From Nymphaea colorata (Eukaryota > Streptophyta > Magnoliopsida > Nymphaeales > Nymphaeaceae), in NCBI RefSeq assembly GCF_008831285.2, contig NC_045145.1:14586040-14650039 (forward strand): 64,000 nucleotides of DNA. The letters run 5' to 3'. Positions 13,001 through 25,973 of this stretch are shown piece by piece; the first letter of the stretch is position 1, and every line of letters starts with the position of its first letter. Position numbers and translations under genes: made by a program. Below the pieces are notes generated by a model that worked only from the letters and a program-made list of their open reading frames with translations, was not told where the DNA came from and did no database searches.

Positions 13001-16000
13001 GGATACCAAAAAAAGACGGGAATGAGTCTTCGGTTTTTTCAGTTGAACTACATGGATGAAATTTTGAGGAGATTTCAAAGAGAACAAGGAAGATCCAGTG
13101 AAACAATATCAGCAGAACACAAGACCGTGCATATACTATATACATCCAGACATATGCAATGGAACACTCAAGAAGACAAAAAAGTGAACAATGTTAAAAA
13201 AAATTGGGCTAAGTAAGAATAACAGAGTTCAAGAAATTACAGTATCACCATTTACACAATTCACTCGGTAAACCACACTTGGCGCTGTTGTTATCAATGT
13301 CAGATTATACTCCCTCTCCAGCCTTTCCTGCAGGAGATCTCAACAAGTAAAAAGTGTGATCTTCAAGAAAGATCATGTAAATATTACTTTTGATGAAGTT
13401 TCTGAAGGAATACAACTGAAATAAGGTAATCTGACTTAACCTGCACAATTTCCATGTGCAAAAGACCCAGAAATCCACATCGGAAACCAAAGCCCATTGC
13501 ACTTGATGTTTCAGGCTCGAACTGTAACAGTTATCACTGAAAAGTGAGATACGGAAATTTAGAAACAAGAGCTTATTTAACAAACAGGGCAAGCAAACAT
13601 CAGAACACCTCCCATAACACACACACACACACACACACCCAAAAAAAAAAAAGTACAGAGGACACACCTTAAACTAATAGGCTTAAAAGCAGTAGTAATC
13701 AAGATACTGATTAACTTGAAGAACCAAGGGTAAACTCTCTTTCAAAAAGAGGTAAAACCGTAAAAGAGGATGTCAAACCCCTCTCTCCAAGTCCAATCAG
13801 CAAAATCCACAGATATACACACTATATGCACACAAAAAACATTTTGTACACATAGTTCAGAATTTTCTTCTCTTTTTGGGGAGAACAAACCCCTAGAGTT
13901 GCAACCTACTCATGGTTTGTTTTAGTCATTGTCACCAAAGGAAATTTACTGAATTGTGGTTTATAAAAGTCAACAATAAACAAAAAAAAAGTCTATTCCT
14001 TCGCTTAGGCCTGCTATCCTTGTAGAGAGGGCTTGCCAACCATGCCCAAAAGAATACCCTGTCATTTTCCAGAAATATCATGAAGACACACAACAGGGAT
14101 TTTAAAACTGAAAGCATAAACTTACATTTAGGGCAGCATCATTAAGCTGTAGCTTCTCTAATGCATCACGCAGCTCAGGAAATCTGTACAAAATGGCCAT
14201 ACAAGCATTATCACAATAAGCAAAACACATGAAAAGCAGTTATAAGCAATTACACAATCTCCTACTGATCAGCATCAACAGGAAACAGGCCACAGAACAC
14301 CATTGGAGTAGCTTCCTCATATCCAGGCAGGGAATTCTTCGCCCTTCTAGCAGAGTGAGTGATGGTATCACCAACCCGTGCATCTGCTACAGATCTTATA
14401 GATGCCGCGAGGTACCCAACCTAAAGAAGAATATTTTAGACATCACAACTGCATTATTTATGGATGTTGGATTGAAAAATCACAAAAAGGATGCTTCCAG
14501 TTACTTGCACATAATGTTCTTCAAATACTTAAACACCAGTTCCACTTCAGAGATTAATGATGCGAAGAGCTTGAGCATATTACCAAGCAAGAAGCTTTCA
14601 GATGATTATCTTTTCATGTGAAAACCATAATCAAGCTAGATTCTGTTCTTTTAAAAGCATCTATTTTCTAGTTTATTTTAAGACAGCGTTTAGAGCCATG
14701 AATTTCTTTAAGGGAAAAAGAACAACTAAATCAACCATGTACCATGACTTATACCTCGCCAGCATATAGTTCATCAACCTGCAATTGATCTGGTGACAAG
14801 ACACCAATTTCATCAGCATAGTACTCCTGCATTCAAGATTATTGAAGAATACGTAACTATACTGCAATACACTGATAACACAGAGATCTTGAAAAAAAAG
14901 GGGAAAAATACAGCAAAATTTTAAAAATCATAAAATCCTAAAAATTATAAAATAAATGAGAAACTAATAAGATAACATTAAAAAAAGTACATAACGTACA
15001 TAATAAATCTCAGTTCATCTTAAAAAAATCATAGTTCATAAATGATAAAATCATAGAAGTAAAACAAGGACAACTGAAAATAAGGCCTCAGCTGAATAGC
15101 TATGCACAACAGCATAATATTTATTAATGAGACATTGAATCTCACGTCTATAAACTATGAAATGTTAACTACTATTAAATTATGGTGTTATATTAACCCC
15201 TTCTATAGAATCGAAACATCGAAGTAAAAAATCAGTCTTCAGCCGAAGAGCTATGCACAAAATATGAAACCGACAGAAATAAAAAAAATTCAGAAATACA
15301 CATAACACATTAACTATTCCAAGGCACAGAAAATGCAAAAAAAAAGACCAAAGAGTTTCTAAAAGAGAATGCACAACTTAGTTTCTAACGGACAGAGTTT
15401 CTGATGGACAGAATGCACAGCTAAAAAAAAAAAACCAAAACGGCCAACAAAAAGCCAAGGCACAATAAACCAAAAAATCCAACACAATGCAAATAGATCG
15501 AAAAATTCATCGTTTGTAACCAAATCCTACCACTGTGGCTGCTACTCGCCAGTCGAAGATCTGCTGGGTGCCGGAAAAGTGAAAACGCACCTGTCCGTCG
15601 GCAAGTACCACAGTTGTGGCTGCCACTCACCATAAATCGCTCAAGGGAGAATCGCCGGTGAGTTTTGCCGTCGAAAAGGCGTGTCAAAAGTAGGAAATTT
15701 ACAAAACCCTAAAATGCCGATGAGTTTTCCCATTTCTTCGTCCACTGATTTCCTCTTTGTTGATGAAGGCATTCTCACTTTTAATGTTTAAGTGTCATAA
15801 AATTTATTGCACATGTACCATTAAAATTTTTTAAAATATACAAATGATGCCACCGTCCTCCCAAAAAGAAAAGAAGTCAAAAAAAGACGTGTCTTTTCGT
15901 TTCGACTGTTTTTTTGAAATAGTCACATTTTTTATGCATTTTTTCAAAAATATCACGCTTTTTGTGACTTTATTATTAGAACAGATACAAACATGGCAGG

Positions 16001-19000
16001 ACCACTCGTGCTCAAAATTTGCCAAGCCAAAAGGCCGAAACTTTTTCCGAACATGTTACTTTCTTCCCTTTGAAAAGAAACAAAGTTCAAACGAAATACC
16101 AACTATTTCTCACAACTATAGTTTATAAAAGTATGTGATAGACCATCCTTAATCCATCTTCAATTGAACATATTAGAAAAGCTCTGATGAACACCCACTT
16201 ACCTTTCCACTAGCCATAAAGTATATATTGTCTCCTTTTCTTATAGTACCATCAACAACTCGGAAATACACTATAACACCTCTGTATGGATCATAATAGC
16301 TGCAAAAAAAAATCAACAAGAACATCAAATACTATAACCGATGCACAGAAATGCAGAAGTGAGGGAACAACAAAATTTCTAATCTGTATGGGAAAGAAAA
16401 GGGTAATTCATATGAGAAAAAGAATTCAAGGCCATAGATAACATCAAGAAGGGTGAAATAATGATCATAGGACTGCTTCTTGAGTCAAGGCAATAGTCAG
16501 GACTTCAAATTCCAATTTCACAAATTAAAAATGCCATCGTAAACATCTCCAACTTTAACATATAATCCTTTAGGAAAGTTCATAAGAAACACTTATGAAA
16601 AAAAATTAAAAGTATATAAAAGAGGTTTCTTTTAAATATCAAAATATAGTTGCTATATTTGTAATTTGATCAATCATATGTATTCTTATTTTTCCCAAAT
16701 GTAGGCAATGCTTGCAGCTACATTCTCAAATAATTCCCTAAATTAGTTTTAGCCTTTTAGGAAAGTCAAGTCAAACAAGAATATAGCTGCCAAAACTGGA
16801 ATACATTTCCCTAGCTTGGTTAAAAGGAGCAAGAAACTATTGCAGTATTTTATGGTGAGAATCAAATTTCCTGTACTCGCCTTATAAGGATATAAGTGAT
16901 CCCGATTATCATATTTTGGTAAACTCGATTCAATTAGTTTTCTGATATCCTCCAATAGTTGCAGCATTTAGTCATTGAGAAATGGAAAGTAAAATAATCA
17001 GTCACTATGTTCTCAAAATGTATGTAATTACACTCTTTCTGAGAATATTCATTTTGAGAGACATCAGAAAAAAGAGATCCATCACCTCACTGAGAGGTCA
17101 TATGACTAGGCCTGCCAAATTACAGTAGAAAATGCACAGCACTGAGACACAATCAGCAGCTCTGGCATGTTATCCTCTTGCCAGGCAGGTCTAGGGGTAC
17201 ATTCAACATGGGACTTTAACCGCATTGTATTGTCCGACACTCTGAACATCAATTAACCGAATATTTTGGAAGATCATGCCAGAGAATGTTTGGAATTTCA
17301 ACATTGTGCCTATTGCAGTAAAAGGCAAAAGAAATAAAATGCAGCCATGTCTATAACTATCAAAAAACAGAGATGGGTGTAGTGTGTTCAAAAAAACAAT
17401 AAGCCCATTAAACAGAACAAATGACAACCAAAATAATGTTTATGCAGCACGATGTCAAGCATTTATTCAATCTTGCTTAATAGATGCCTGTCAAATATGA
17501 GTGCTCGGAGAGGCTCTTTTGAGGTATCTTGAGGAGGTGGAATCTTTTTCACAATAGCATTCAGAATATCTATTATTCCCACTCCTTCCTGTACCAAAAA
17601 AGAGAAAAAGAATATCAGGTCTTCCCATACAGATACTGTAAAAGCAGAATCTGGTAGAAATATTTTAAAAGATTTGTGTATTCGCCTGCCACTGTTTCAT
17701 TTAGAGAAACAAACTAATAGAACACTTTCAATAGGCACCAAAACAAACTAATAAAATACTTTCAAAAGACACTGAAGTTGGATAGGAACAACTCAAAAGT
17801 CAAAACTACCTTAGCAGAACATAGAATGGCATCACTGCAATCCAAACCAACGACCTACAAATCAAACAGGAAGTATCTCAGAACATTTCCCTCTAACATT
17901 AAGAATCTAACCTCACACTTAAACTTTGCATCTTTTTCACTTCTTTTACTATTTCTTGCATGTAGATGAAATTACAAATAACTAGTGCAAAGGTCCCTAA
18001 AGAAGACTTAGGCATAACCATTGCCAATACTTTGCACATAGTTGAAAATAGGGAGGCTTTAGAAGACCTCCATTTCCAAATTTGAAAGTTCTCTAAGTGT
18101 TATCCATAACTCAAACTCTAAATAAATGTTGGAGGAATATATTAGAAAATTCATCATATAGTATGATCAACTAACCTCTTCTATTTCTTGCATAACACGA
18201 CTTGGTTCTGCACCTGGAAGATCAATTTTGTTCAACACCTATACAATATAAGAATAACAAGTTAGAACTACATTATGTTAATCAATAAATACTTTTGAGC
18301 AATGTATATGCATCCATAATGTTAATATAGGTCTAAGACCAACATATTTCTCAAAGTTTCACCACTGAAACAGCATTTGGTTCTCCAAAATAATTTATTT
18401 CTGACAGGATGTCTAATCACATATGAATTCAAGGATACAAAGCAATGAATGAATATCTGTATAATTTTGCTACATAACCATCATGAATCACGTATCTGCT
18501 ATGTATACCATGGCTATTCTGAAATTTATAGCAGGTAAACCAGTGAAGCAACTCAGGAATTGCACAAACCAACACAGATTGGCTATTACCAAGCCAGGTT
18601 TCAGTATTAGCCCATCAGTAACCAAATCTCAGATGAACTGGTTTAGAGTCATGTGATTTGGCTATTCAAAGGTCACTAGTGACGTAATCAGGTTTTAAAG
18701 AAACTCTTTTTATGATGTAGGGTCTTAGCAAATGAAGTTTCCTCCCCTTTCATAGGCCACCACTCAACAACTTGGGGTTTGTGCAGTTCCACATTGCAAG
18801 GGAAAGAAAAAGAAGTTTTAAATATGAATCGGAAAATTCAAATTTAATCATATTATACTACAAAATTTCAGTTCCTATAGCTCTTACCCTACAAGCTTTG
18901 CACAAATTTCAGTTCTTATGCTACAAGATTCAGTTGACATTTTACAGATATTGCAACTTGGTCATGAATTTTCTGGTAAAAGAAACGCTATATAAATTTA

Positions 19001-21973
19001 TAGCCTGACCCAGACAAATAGGTGAGCCAAATTCTAGAGCTGCAACTCAGGCGTCAGCAGAGTCAAGTCCGAACCACAAGTTTGCCAACTATGCTGGAAT
19101 TATTCTTCAAAAGCTGATCATTATATGATTAAGGATTTATTATGTAATTGATGAGATAAACCCTCGACAATATGGATGTGTTATCTCTATATCCTTTAGT
19201 AGCACCAGATGTCTCCAGAGCAACAACAAATATGCTGGTACTTGCTTCTCCAATTCTCTGTTCATAAATTTTCTGTCAACATTCCAATGTCAGCAGGAAC
19301 ATGGCACAACCTACCCATGCAGAAACATGGCTCTAAGAGGCTTCTGCATCACAGTTCCAGAGTAGAAGCTTCAACCAGTAAACTAGTTGAAATCAGCAAA
19401 TGAAGGTTCCAAAAAAAGGTTTCAGGAGTTATTAATAGTTATGGTATGTATTATTTGAGATAAAGCTACAAATTTGGACCACATATATGTTCATGAAACA
19501 AAAGTGAACTTAAACATAGATATGGAATAACTTTCTTAATTGCTGTAGTATCCAGAGATCATAAGATGTTTGGAGACAAATATTTCAAACATAAAAATGA
19601 CACATACAGGGATTATCTCAAGGTTATTTTCCATTGCCAGGTATACATTAGCTAGCGTTTGAGCTTCAACTCCCTGCATCATAGAAAAATGTGCCCTCGA
19701 TAAGCAGAAACAATTCCCTAACAAGAATAAAAATAAAGAAAAACCTTTTCGAAAATAAACTTTAAATAGCCATATTGCAGTCATTTAGTCCACTTGAATC
19801 AGTAACAGACAACGATAATGCACCTGGGAAGCATCTACAACAAGCAAAGCACCCTCACAAGCTGCAAGAGAACGTGAGACCTGGTCATAACAAACAAATG
19901 AAATGATGAACTCTCATTGCAAGGAGCTTTAACCAGGACAATAAGTCATCATGAAATCCAAAGTAGAGATGCTACACAGTTGGCCGAAACTAATATAATG
20001 CAATTAGGAATGTATGTTATCAATGATAGAATCACAAAAACAACTTCACATAATCATGTATCCACCACAAACACATTCATTCTGGAGGTGTAACTGGACA
20101 TATTAAAAGCCACTTGCTTCACAACTATCGTCAGTGATACCCCTAATGGTCTCATCCCACCATGTGACTATAGCTGCCCTTGAAATTTATTAAAAAGAAA
20201 ACTCAAATGTGCATCTGCAAATTTAGAATCTCATGAGAAGAGAGGCAATTTTATACCTCATATGAAAAATCAACGTGCCCGGGAGTATCGATTAGATTTA
20301 AACAATATGGCTGATTTTCCACAACATAACGCATACGTGCAGCCTGCAAAAAATTGCCAAGGAAATACTATAGTTACATTTATTTCGATAACCAACAATG
20401 CAAGAGAATCAATATTTAAAACAATTAGAATATGAAAACTATGCAAAAAAATTATCGTAACAATAATGTACTCAAACATGTCCAGATAAGGAAGAAGTAT
20501 GGCTACAGAAGATAGTACAGAAGACAATAACAAGCGACAATCTACATCAAATTATACTGCACCTGCAGTTTGATTGTGATGCCTCTTTCCCTTTCTAGGT
20601 CCATGTTATCAAGAAATTGATCTTTCATAACCCTCTTATCAACTGTCCCAGTAATCTGTAATAGCTTGTCTGCCAAAGTGGACTTTCCATGATCTATATG
20701 GGCGATGATACAAAAATTTCTGATATTTGAAACTGGGACCTGCCAAGTCCAGAAGAGTTAAAAGAATAATTACAGAGTTGCATGTGTTGCATATACATCG
20801 CTAAACGTCTTAAAAGATACAACGAAATAAGTTGATGCCCTAACATTTCCATTCTCACGTTCAAATTCCACACGTCAATCTTCTTTGGATTATCTTCTAA
20901 TAAGTTAGTTATCTGGTATAAGTATAACCACTTGGCATATATCTACATATCTACGCAGTTCAAAAGAAGGAAAAAGTTATTTAAAGAAAAAAAAATAGGA
21001 AGTTAAATGTGTTACAGACTTAACTTCCCAAAACTAATTTAATAATTTGATAATGTTGCTCAATTTTTTTATTTGTCAAATTTTTAATTTGTCGATGTCT
21101 TTAGACTGTGAGAAATCTATGTCTCTCAATGGAGATTTATACGAGAATGTTCTTGATTTTACCTTTTCCCATTAAAAAAAGGATCAGCAACTAAAATAAA
21201 TTACCAGAATAGACCCAGTGAACTGAACGAGAAAAATATACCATGAGGGCGGCAATGAATTGTTAATCCAAGAAAATCAGATAGTCGGCAGATACGCAAG
21301 CTTGACATGCACCTGTTTGAATTCCTTAAATCTCCCTAAGAAAATTGTTCACCAAGAAGGACGAACTTCAAATCCACGGAACGGATTAGAACCATAAAAA
21401 GGTTGATGATATTACTACGCCTACCCGTGCAGGAAGCAACTTCTTCTGTGCCAATTTAATCAGCGGGTTTACTGCCGTTTTTTTAATGATTGGGACGCAA
21501 TCGATATTGCAAAAGCGAGTGTCCTTCAGAGAAATGCCATTCTCTGATAGCTAAAGCCAAAGCTTTGCGACTTGCGAGTGTGCTTCAAGAAATCTTAAAA
21601 CCGTAACAAAATTCGGCAAACTGTCACTGCTTTGTGTATACTTTAATTGAAAACTCACTGAAACAATAACCAGCCAAGCGAGCAGCCACAACTTCGTTAT
21701 CGCAGTAAGACTAACCTTTGAGAGACGATATTGACCCGCGTCTGTGGCGGCTTCGTTGTCGAGTGCCTTGGACTCCGTCAGGGACTGGCACACGATTCCG
21801 ATATTCTCGAAGCGCATGGCCCTCGCGATGCGAGGGCGAGCGACGACGGAGCTCTCCCGGAGACAACGGTGGTGGGCCTTGGCTGCGCGGAGGGTTGCAG
21901 CCCTACGATCCAGGGGAAGACGACAATCGCCGCCGAGAGGGAGCTTCCCAAGAGCAGAGAGGTCGAGCGCCAT
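7032..21973 (-). CDS. LEPA: Translation factor GUF1/LepA (EF4), chloroplast-type, 22 exons
   Basis: All exons join in frame to 687 residues, close to the roughly 680 of plant chloroplast LepA. Exons in transcript order: 21716-21973, 20563-20739, 20257-20343, 19824-19880, 19608-19673, 18176-18238, 17810-17854, 17488-17588, 16203-16299, 14755-14826, 14266-14420, 14126-14183, 13441-13521, 13241-13327, 11771-11842, 11510-11644, 11355-11428, 10494-10581, 9077-9154, 7992-8067, 7769-7809, 7032-7127. The first 86 residues are Arg/Ala/Leu-rich and look like a plastid transit peptide. GTPase motifs are AHIDHGKST (99-107), RGITI, DTPGH (164-168), NKID (218-221) and SAK (249-251); the LepA-specific C-terminal domain follows, ending in VLKLEKEVV. 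LepA is a ribosome-bound GTPase acting on stalled or mistranslocated ribosomes and helps plastid translation. Borders are GT-AG except the intron after exon 8 (16300-17487), which starts GC. Introns are long and AT-rich; one holds a MITE. Confidence 0.96.
10085..10440 (+). repeat. Possible solo LTR in LepA intron
   Basis: Within the intron between LepA exons 18 and 19 there is a promoter-like block: a TATATAAAGG box near 10230, then a leader-like stretch with AATCAATGAAACCCTAAC near 10270 and a T-rich tail. This composition resembles the U3-R part of a plant LTR. Ends and target duplication could not be fixed, so it stays tentative. Confidence 0.25.
12263..12513. mobile_element. MITE-like element in LepA intron
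   Basis: About 240 bases lie in the intron between LepA exons 14 and 15. They begin CCATTGTCACA (12269) and end with its inverted copy TGTGACAATGG (to 12507). The element is flanked by the direct repeat TCCAGA (12263-12268 and 12508-12513), which can be stretched to GTCCAGA. The interior is A/T-rich with no coding capacity. This is the form of a non-autonomous DNA transposon; the superfamily cannot be settled because the target-duplication length is ambiguous. Confidence 0.65.
14880..15840. other. Unexplained insertion-like block in LepA intron
   Basis: The intron between LepA exons 9 and 10 is about 1.4 kb long. Part of it (15520-15700) is clearly richer in GC than the AT-rich surroundings and contains an imperfect repeat of GTGGCTGC(T/C)ACTC (about 15536 and 15616). 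It may be remnant transposon sequence. No open frame or termini could be assigned. Confidence 0.2.
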
Positions 21974-22495
21974 CGTCGCCGGGGAGCGGTTTTCAGATGG
22001 CTTGCTTCAGCACCTCTCGTTTTGGGTAGATGTGTCGACGGATGAGATACCGGGAAAATGAGGTGGTTTGCTCCGTGTCTGAATTTTACGGTATTTTTAT
22101 GTGAACCGGATTGAAACGTATAAACCATAGCCAGACTTGACATGTACCTTTTCGTTCTTTACAATTCTTGATATTGCTTGGAACTTGGTTTGGACCTGGT
22201 GCTGTTTCTAAATTTCCTAAAGCACCCAGACACATAGGGCTTAGGTTTTTAAATTTATCAGTCTCTCCTTCTTGCACATGAAACCCAAAGAGTAAATGAG
22301 GATGATGGAGTCATAACACGGTGCAAAGGGCTTAGGTTTGGATTAAACTACGTAGGAAATAAGATTCGCATCTAGTCAGACACAGCCGAAGGGAATAAGT
22401 AACTTCAAAGTCATGACCGATCCGTTCACCTCACTAACCTTCTTCCAATCGTCTTGAGCAAATTTAACAGGTCAGAAATGACATAAATTCTCCAA
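21974..22495 (-). promoter_or_regulatory. 5' UTR and promoter region of LepA
   Basis: The sequence just upstream of the LepA start codon. GC content falls from the coding exon into AT-rich DNA near 22060. No TATA box was identified with confidence. The exact transcription start is unknown. Confidence 0.4.
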
Positions 22496-22802
22496 TAAAT
22501 TAGTGTTTAAATGTGATACTTCCGCACCGGCTTTTGAGGCATATTGTAAAACAATTATAAAACACAAAATGGCAGGGTTGAAAAGTTCCATTTTCTTTAA
22601 TTTCATATTAGTTTATATTCTAATGGATGACTACTTGATAAATGCAATATCTTAACTGTATTATAAAGTCGAAAGGCAGTTAAATCGTCACCAGGTGAGA
22701 GCAGATGACATGAATAGAAAGCTTGAGCTGAAGATAATCTTTCGTGATTAGACGATTATTATCCTACGGACGAAGACTAAAACAAGGTAAGTCATTCATA
22801 AT
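22496..22802. repeat. Dispersed direct repeat A, copy 1
   Basis: About 300 bases, starting AAATTAGTG and ending CATTCATAA, match 29008-29335 in the same orientation, by eye at roughly 85-90 percent with small indels. Shared anchors include CACCGGCTTTTGAGGCAT, GATAAATGCAATATCTTAA and GTCGAAAGGCAGTTAAATCG. The copies flank the Copia-containing block. No coding capacity was seen. Confidence 0.85.
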
Positions 22803-22975
22803 GCTTGAATCAGTAAGAGATGACGATAATGCACCTGGCAAGCATATACAAACAAGCGAAGCACCCAGACAAGCTGCAAGAGAACGTGACACCTGGTCAT
22901 AACAACCAAATACAACAATGAACTCTCATTGCAAGGAGCTTTAACCGGGATAAGAAGTCATCATAAATCAAAATC
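22803..22975 (-). pseudogene. Broken copy of LepA exon 4 with flanking intron
   Basis: The sequence matches LepA positions 19791-19960 base for base over most of its length, including intron on both sides of exon 4. The exon equivalent is 22835-22892, 58 bases against 57 in the gene, so it is frameshifted, and it carries several substitutions. It lies about 0.8 kb upstream of the LepA start, in the same orientation. It joins repeat A copy 1 without a gap. It cannot encode a useful product alone. Confidence 0.88.
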
Positions 22976-23340
22976 TTGTGTGCAACAAATGATATTAGAA
23001 GTTGTCACGAAAAATTATTATTTAACCCGTGATCGAAGGTCCAAAAGAGTAGCCACCAACAAGGAAATGAAGCATCACAGGCAAACAGAAGAGAAGACAA
23101 GGCACCAATATCCTAACCAGATGGCCCAAATAGCACGTAGCTCCTCATGATGGCTGGCTGAGGAAGCTGATTATAAAAGGGGACACACATGAACAAAGTT
23201 CTGCCCTAGAAAATGACGCCCAGATATCCCGTCAATAAGAGAAAGGATCGACTAATAACATAAGATTCCATCAGAACCCCAAGAAAACCCACGGATTGCC
23301 AGCGTATCAGAGCACATATAAAGGATTGTTCACGGATTCC
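22976..23340. other. Non-coding stretch before the tandem repeat
   Basis: No gene seen. A TATAAAAGG box occurs near 23173 and could be a promoter remnant of a transposon, but nothing downstream supports a transcript. Confidence 0.35.
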
Positions 23341-23379
23341 ATCAGAGAAGGAGGGAAATCTTGAATCAAGAAAGACCGC
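23341..23379. repeat. Left part of a 64-bp tandem repeat split by the Copia element
   Basis: The sequence GGAGGGAAATCTTGAATC followed by AAGAAAGACCGC matches the units right of the Copia element (28307-28555), so the element inserted inside this array. The last five bases, ACCGC, are the target duplication. Confidence 0.85.
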
Positions 23380-23706
23380 TATTGGATAGCGGCCATTGAG
23401 CCCTATCCGAATATCCCGTAACTGCTATGCAGTTACGAGATGATGCTCATCCTTTTGCTGAAATCTCTCCCTCATCCAAACCGCTGCTGGGCTGATGGGA
23501 AAACCTAAGGGGCTGGCCTATTTAAGCTCAGCAACTCTTTATTTGAAAACTCTTTCGGTGATAACCCTATGAGAAGCCCCTTAGAAGGAAACCCCTTAAA
23601 ACTAACTCTTTTTATCATTTTCTTGTCTTGCTGCTTTCTACAAAGGTGACCGTTCGTGGCTGAAACACTTGGGTGTGGACGAACTTCCGCTGTCTTCACT
23701 TCAACA
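23380..23706 (+). repeat. 5' LTR of the Copia element
   Basis: It aligns without length change to 27980-28306. A CTATTTAAG box near 23518 is a likely TATA element of the LTR promoter. It ends CTTCAACA just before the primer-binding site. Confidence 0.93.
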
Positions 23707-23707
23707 G

Positions 23708-23720
23708 TGGTATCAGAGAC
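23708..23720 (+). other. Primer-binding site
   Basis: TGGTATCAGAGAC directly follows the 5' LTR. It matches the complement of the 3' end of plant initiator methionine tRNA, the usual primer for Copia elements, except near its last bases. Confidence 0.85.
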
Positions 23721-23740
23721 TTCTTTGTTGAATTCCAAAA

Positions 23741-24319
23741 ATGACATCAAGAGTGGAAGCTTCTGAATTAGCGAAGACTGAAAAACTCAATGGGACAAAT
23801 TTTCATGCATGGAAGCGTAGGATAATGTTGGCCTTGACTTTAGGAAGACTCATTTATGTGATCAACGAGCATTTTCCTACTTTAAGAGAAAAACCCACAG
23901 ATGAAGAGAAAAAGGCATATGAGTCATTTACTTCTGATGATCTAATGGCTAAAACTATCATGTTAGCCTTCATGGAAGATAATCAAATTAGAGTCTTTGA
24001 GGATTGTCCAACTGCCAAGGACATGTTTGATACTATCGCTTCTAAATACAACACCATGACTGTTATACACATCCAGTTACTGCAAGAACAGTACAATTCA
24101 TATAGGATGAAAGAATCAGACAATGTAATGGACCATGTTAATAAAATGTTGGTCATGGCTAAAGATTTAGCCGTGGTAGGGAATGTCATATCTGACAATA
24201 TGCAGATAAGCACAATTCTGAACAGCCTACCTCCTTCTTGGGATATGGCAGTTACTGCTTTAAGTGTTCAATTTGATACTCTTACTTTAGAAAAGCTTCC
24301 TATACAGTTAGCTCTATAG
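23741..24319 (+). pseudogene. Copia gag, N-terminal part
   Basis: A 192-residue open stretch starting MTSRVEASELAKTEKLNG. It has the plant Copia gag signature around FHAWKRRIMLAL and LNSLPPSWD. The frame stops at 24317, before the zinc knuckle, so gag is truncated relative to an intact polyprotein. It would form the virus-like particle of the element. Confidence 0.85.
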
Positions 24320-24352
24320 CAATAACGTCTGACCAAGAGAAATAGAGCAAAG

Positions 24353-24712
24353 TTGATGACAGTCCAGGAAAAAACTGCTGGTAGTCATGTGCCTGTAAAA
24401 CCAAAACAATTTAAAAATCGAAATGATGGCAAGTTCAAGGGCAATTATACAGGTACTAAGAAATCTCAAGGAACTGTAGTGAAATGCTACAGATGCGGGA
24501 AGCCTGGTCATATAAAGAAGAATTGCAGGACAAAATTCCCAAGTAAGAAAGACAACAATGGTCGGGGCAACTACAATAGAAGGAAGCCTCAAGGGGACTC
24601 TGACAGAGAAGTCATCTGTGTCGTGTCAGAATGTCTGTTTGCTGATGGAGATCTAACTGGATGGTGGGTCGATTCAGGAGCTACTCGTCACATTGCAAAG
24701 ACGAAAGAATGA
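24353..24712 (+). pseudogene. Copia gag zinc knuckle and protease start
   Basis: It contains a CCHC knuckle (CYRCGKPGHIKKNC, from 24485) for RNA packaging and then the aspartic protease active site DSGATRHI (near 24672). A TGA at 24710-24712 interrupts the protease. The upstream frame is separated by stops near 24317-24326. Confidence 0.85.
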
Positions 24713-25900
24713 GTGATCCACATGGAAAACCTGAGTCCGGGAACCTACAAGGTCTATATGGAAACCAACTCTTATTGTGATGTCATGGGAATTGAGGCAT
24801 ATCGTCTAAATGTTGGGGGTACAAGTGTTGTACTTAACGAGGTTTTGTATGTCCCTTCCATGAGAAGGAATCTAGTGTCTGTTCCCGCACTGACGGGAAA
24901 AGGATTTGAAGTATGTTTTATTCTAGGGAAAGTAACAGTGGGAAAACATGGAAGGTCCATGTTTGGTGGAAAATTTGTAAAAGAACATGGTATGTTCAAA
25001 CTAAATGATATGAATGAAACTTCAAGTTCTGCTTATTTCGATTGTGCAATGAGTGTGAACGTAAACTTATGGCATGAAAGATTAAGCCATATAAGCATAA
25101 AAAAGATGCATACTCTAGCACAACAAGGTTTAATACCTGACATAAATATAAATGATTTTGCGAAATGCGAGTCATGTGTATATGAAAAAATGACAAGGAA
25201 ACCATTTTCGACTGAAGTAATTCGGGCCACTGAATTATTAGAGATAATTCATTATCTGTGGACCTTTTAGGATCCAAACTCATAGTGGCAAGTTATATTT
25301 CATAACTTTTATTGACGACTTCTCAAGATTTGGTTACATATACTTAATCAGATATAAATTTGAAGCACTTGAGAAATTCAAGGAATACAAATCTAAAGTC
25401 GAGAGACAACTTGGAAGGAATATAAAAATCATAAGGTCTGATCGAGGAGGAGAATACACTTCTAGTGAATTCCTCGAATACTGCAAAGACCTTGGAATTA
25501 ATAGGCAAAACACAATGCCTAGGACACCACAACAAAATGGTGTGGCTAAGAGGTGTAACAGAACCCTCTTGAACATGGTGAGATCTATGTTGGCAGGAGC
25601 ACAATTACCAAAAGTTTTTTGAAGAGAAGCTGTGTTAACAGCTATGTATACAATAAACCGATTGCCCTGCAAAGCAGTCCCCACCACTCCTTATGAAAGA
25701 TGGACTGGTGTAAAACCAGATCTGAGATATTTAAGGAGATGAGGATCTGTAGCACACGTAAAAATTCTAGATCCAAAACTAGATAAACTAGATAATAGAT
25801 CAGTGAGATGTATATTAATTGGATACCCAAAAGGATCCAAGGGCTACAGATTATATCATTCATCTAAGGGACTTATAGAAAGCTGTAGAGTTCACAAAAG
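24713..25900 (+). pseudogene. Copia protease end and integrase
   Basis: It starts with the rest of the protease, then the integrase zinc-binding motif (WHERLSH near 25070, CESC near 25170) and core blocks RSDRGGEY (near 25438) and TPQQNGVA (near 25528). Stops at 25268, within the core near 25619 and near 25740 make it nonfunctional. Integrase would insert the element cDNA into the chromosome. Confidence 0.83.
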
Positions 25901-25973
25901 AACTCAACAATAAAGATTATGATCTAGTAGAATATCGAAATAATACACTGGATGATCTGATTTATTCAGATGA

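Noticed and set aside
21718-22143. Four overlapping frames around LepA exon 1
   Set aside because: They arise from the GC-rich transit-peptide exon read in other frames.
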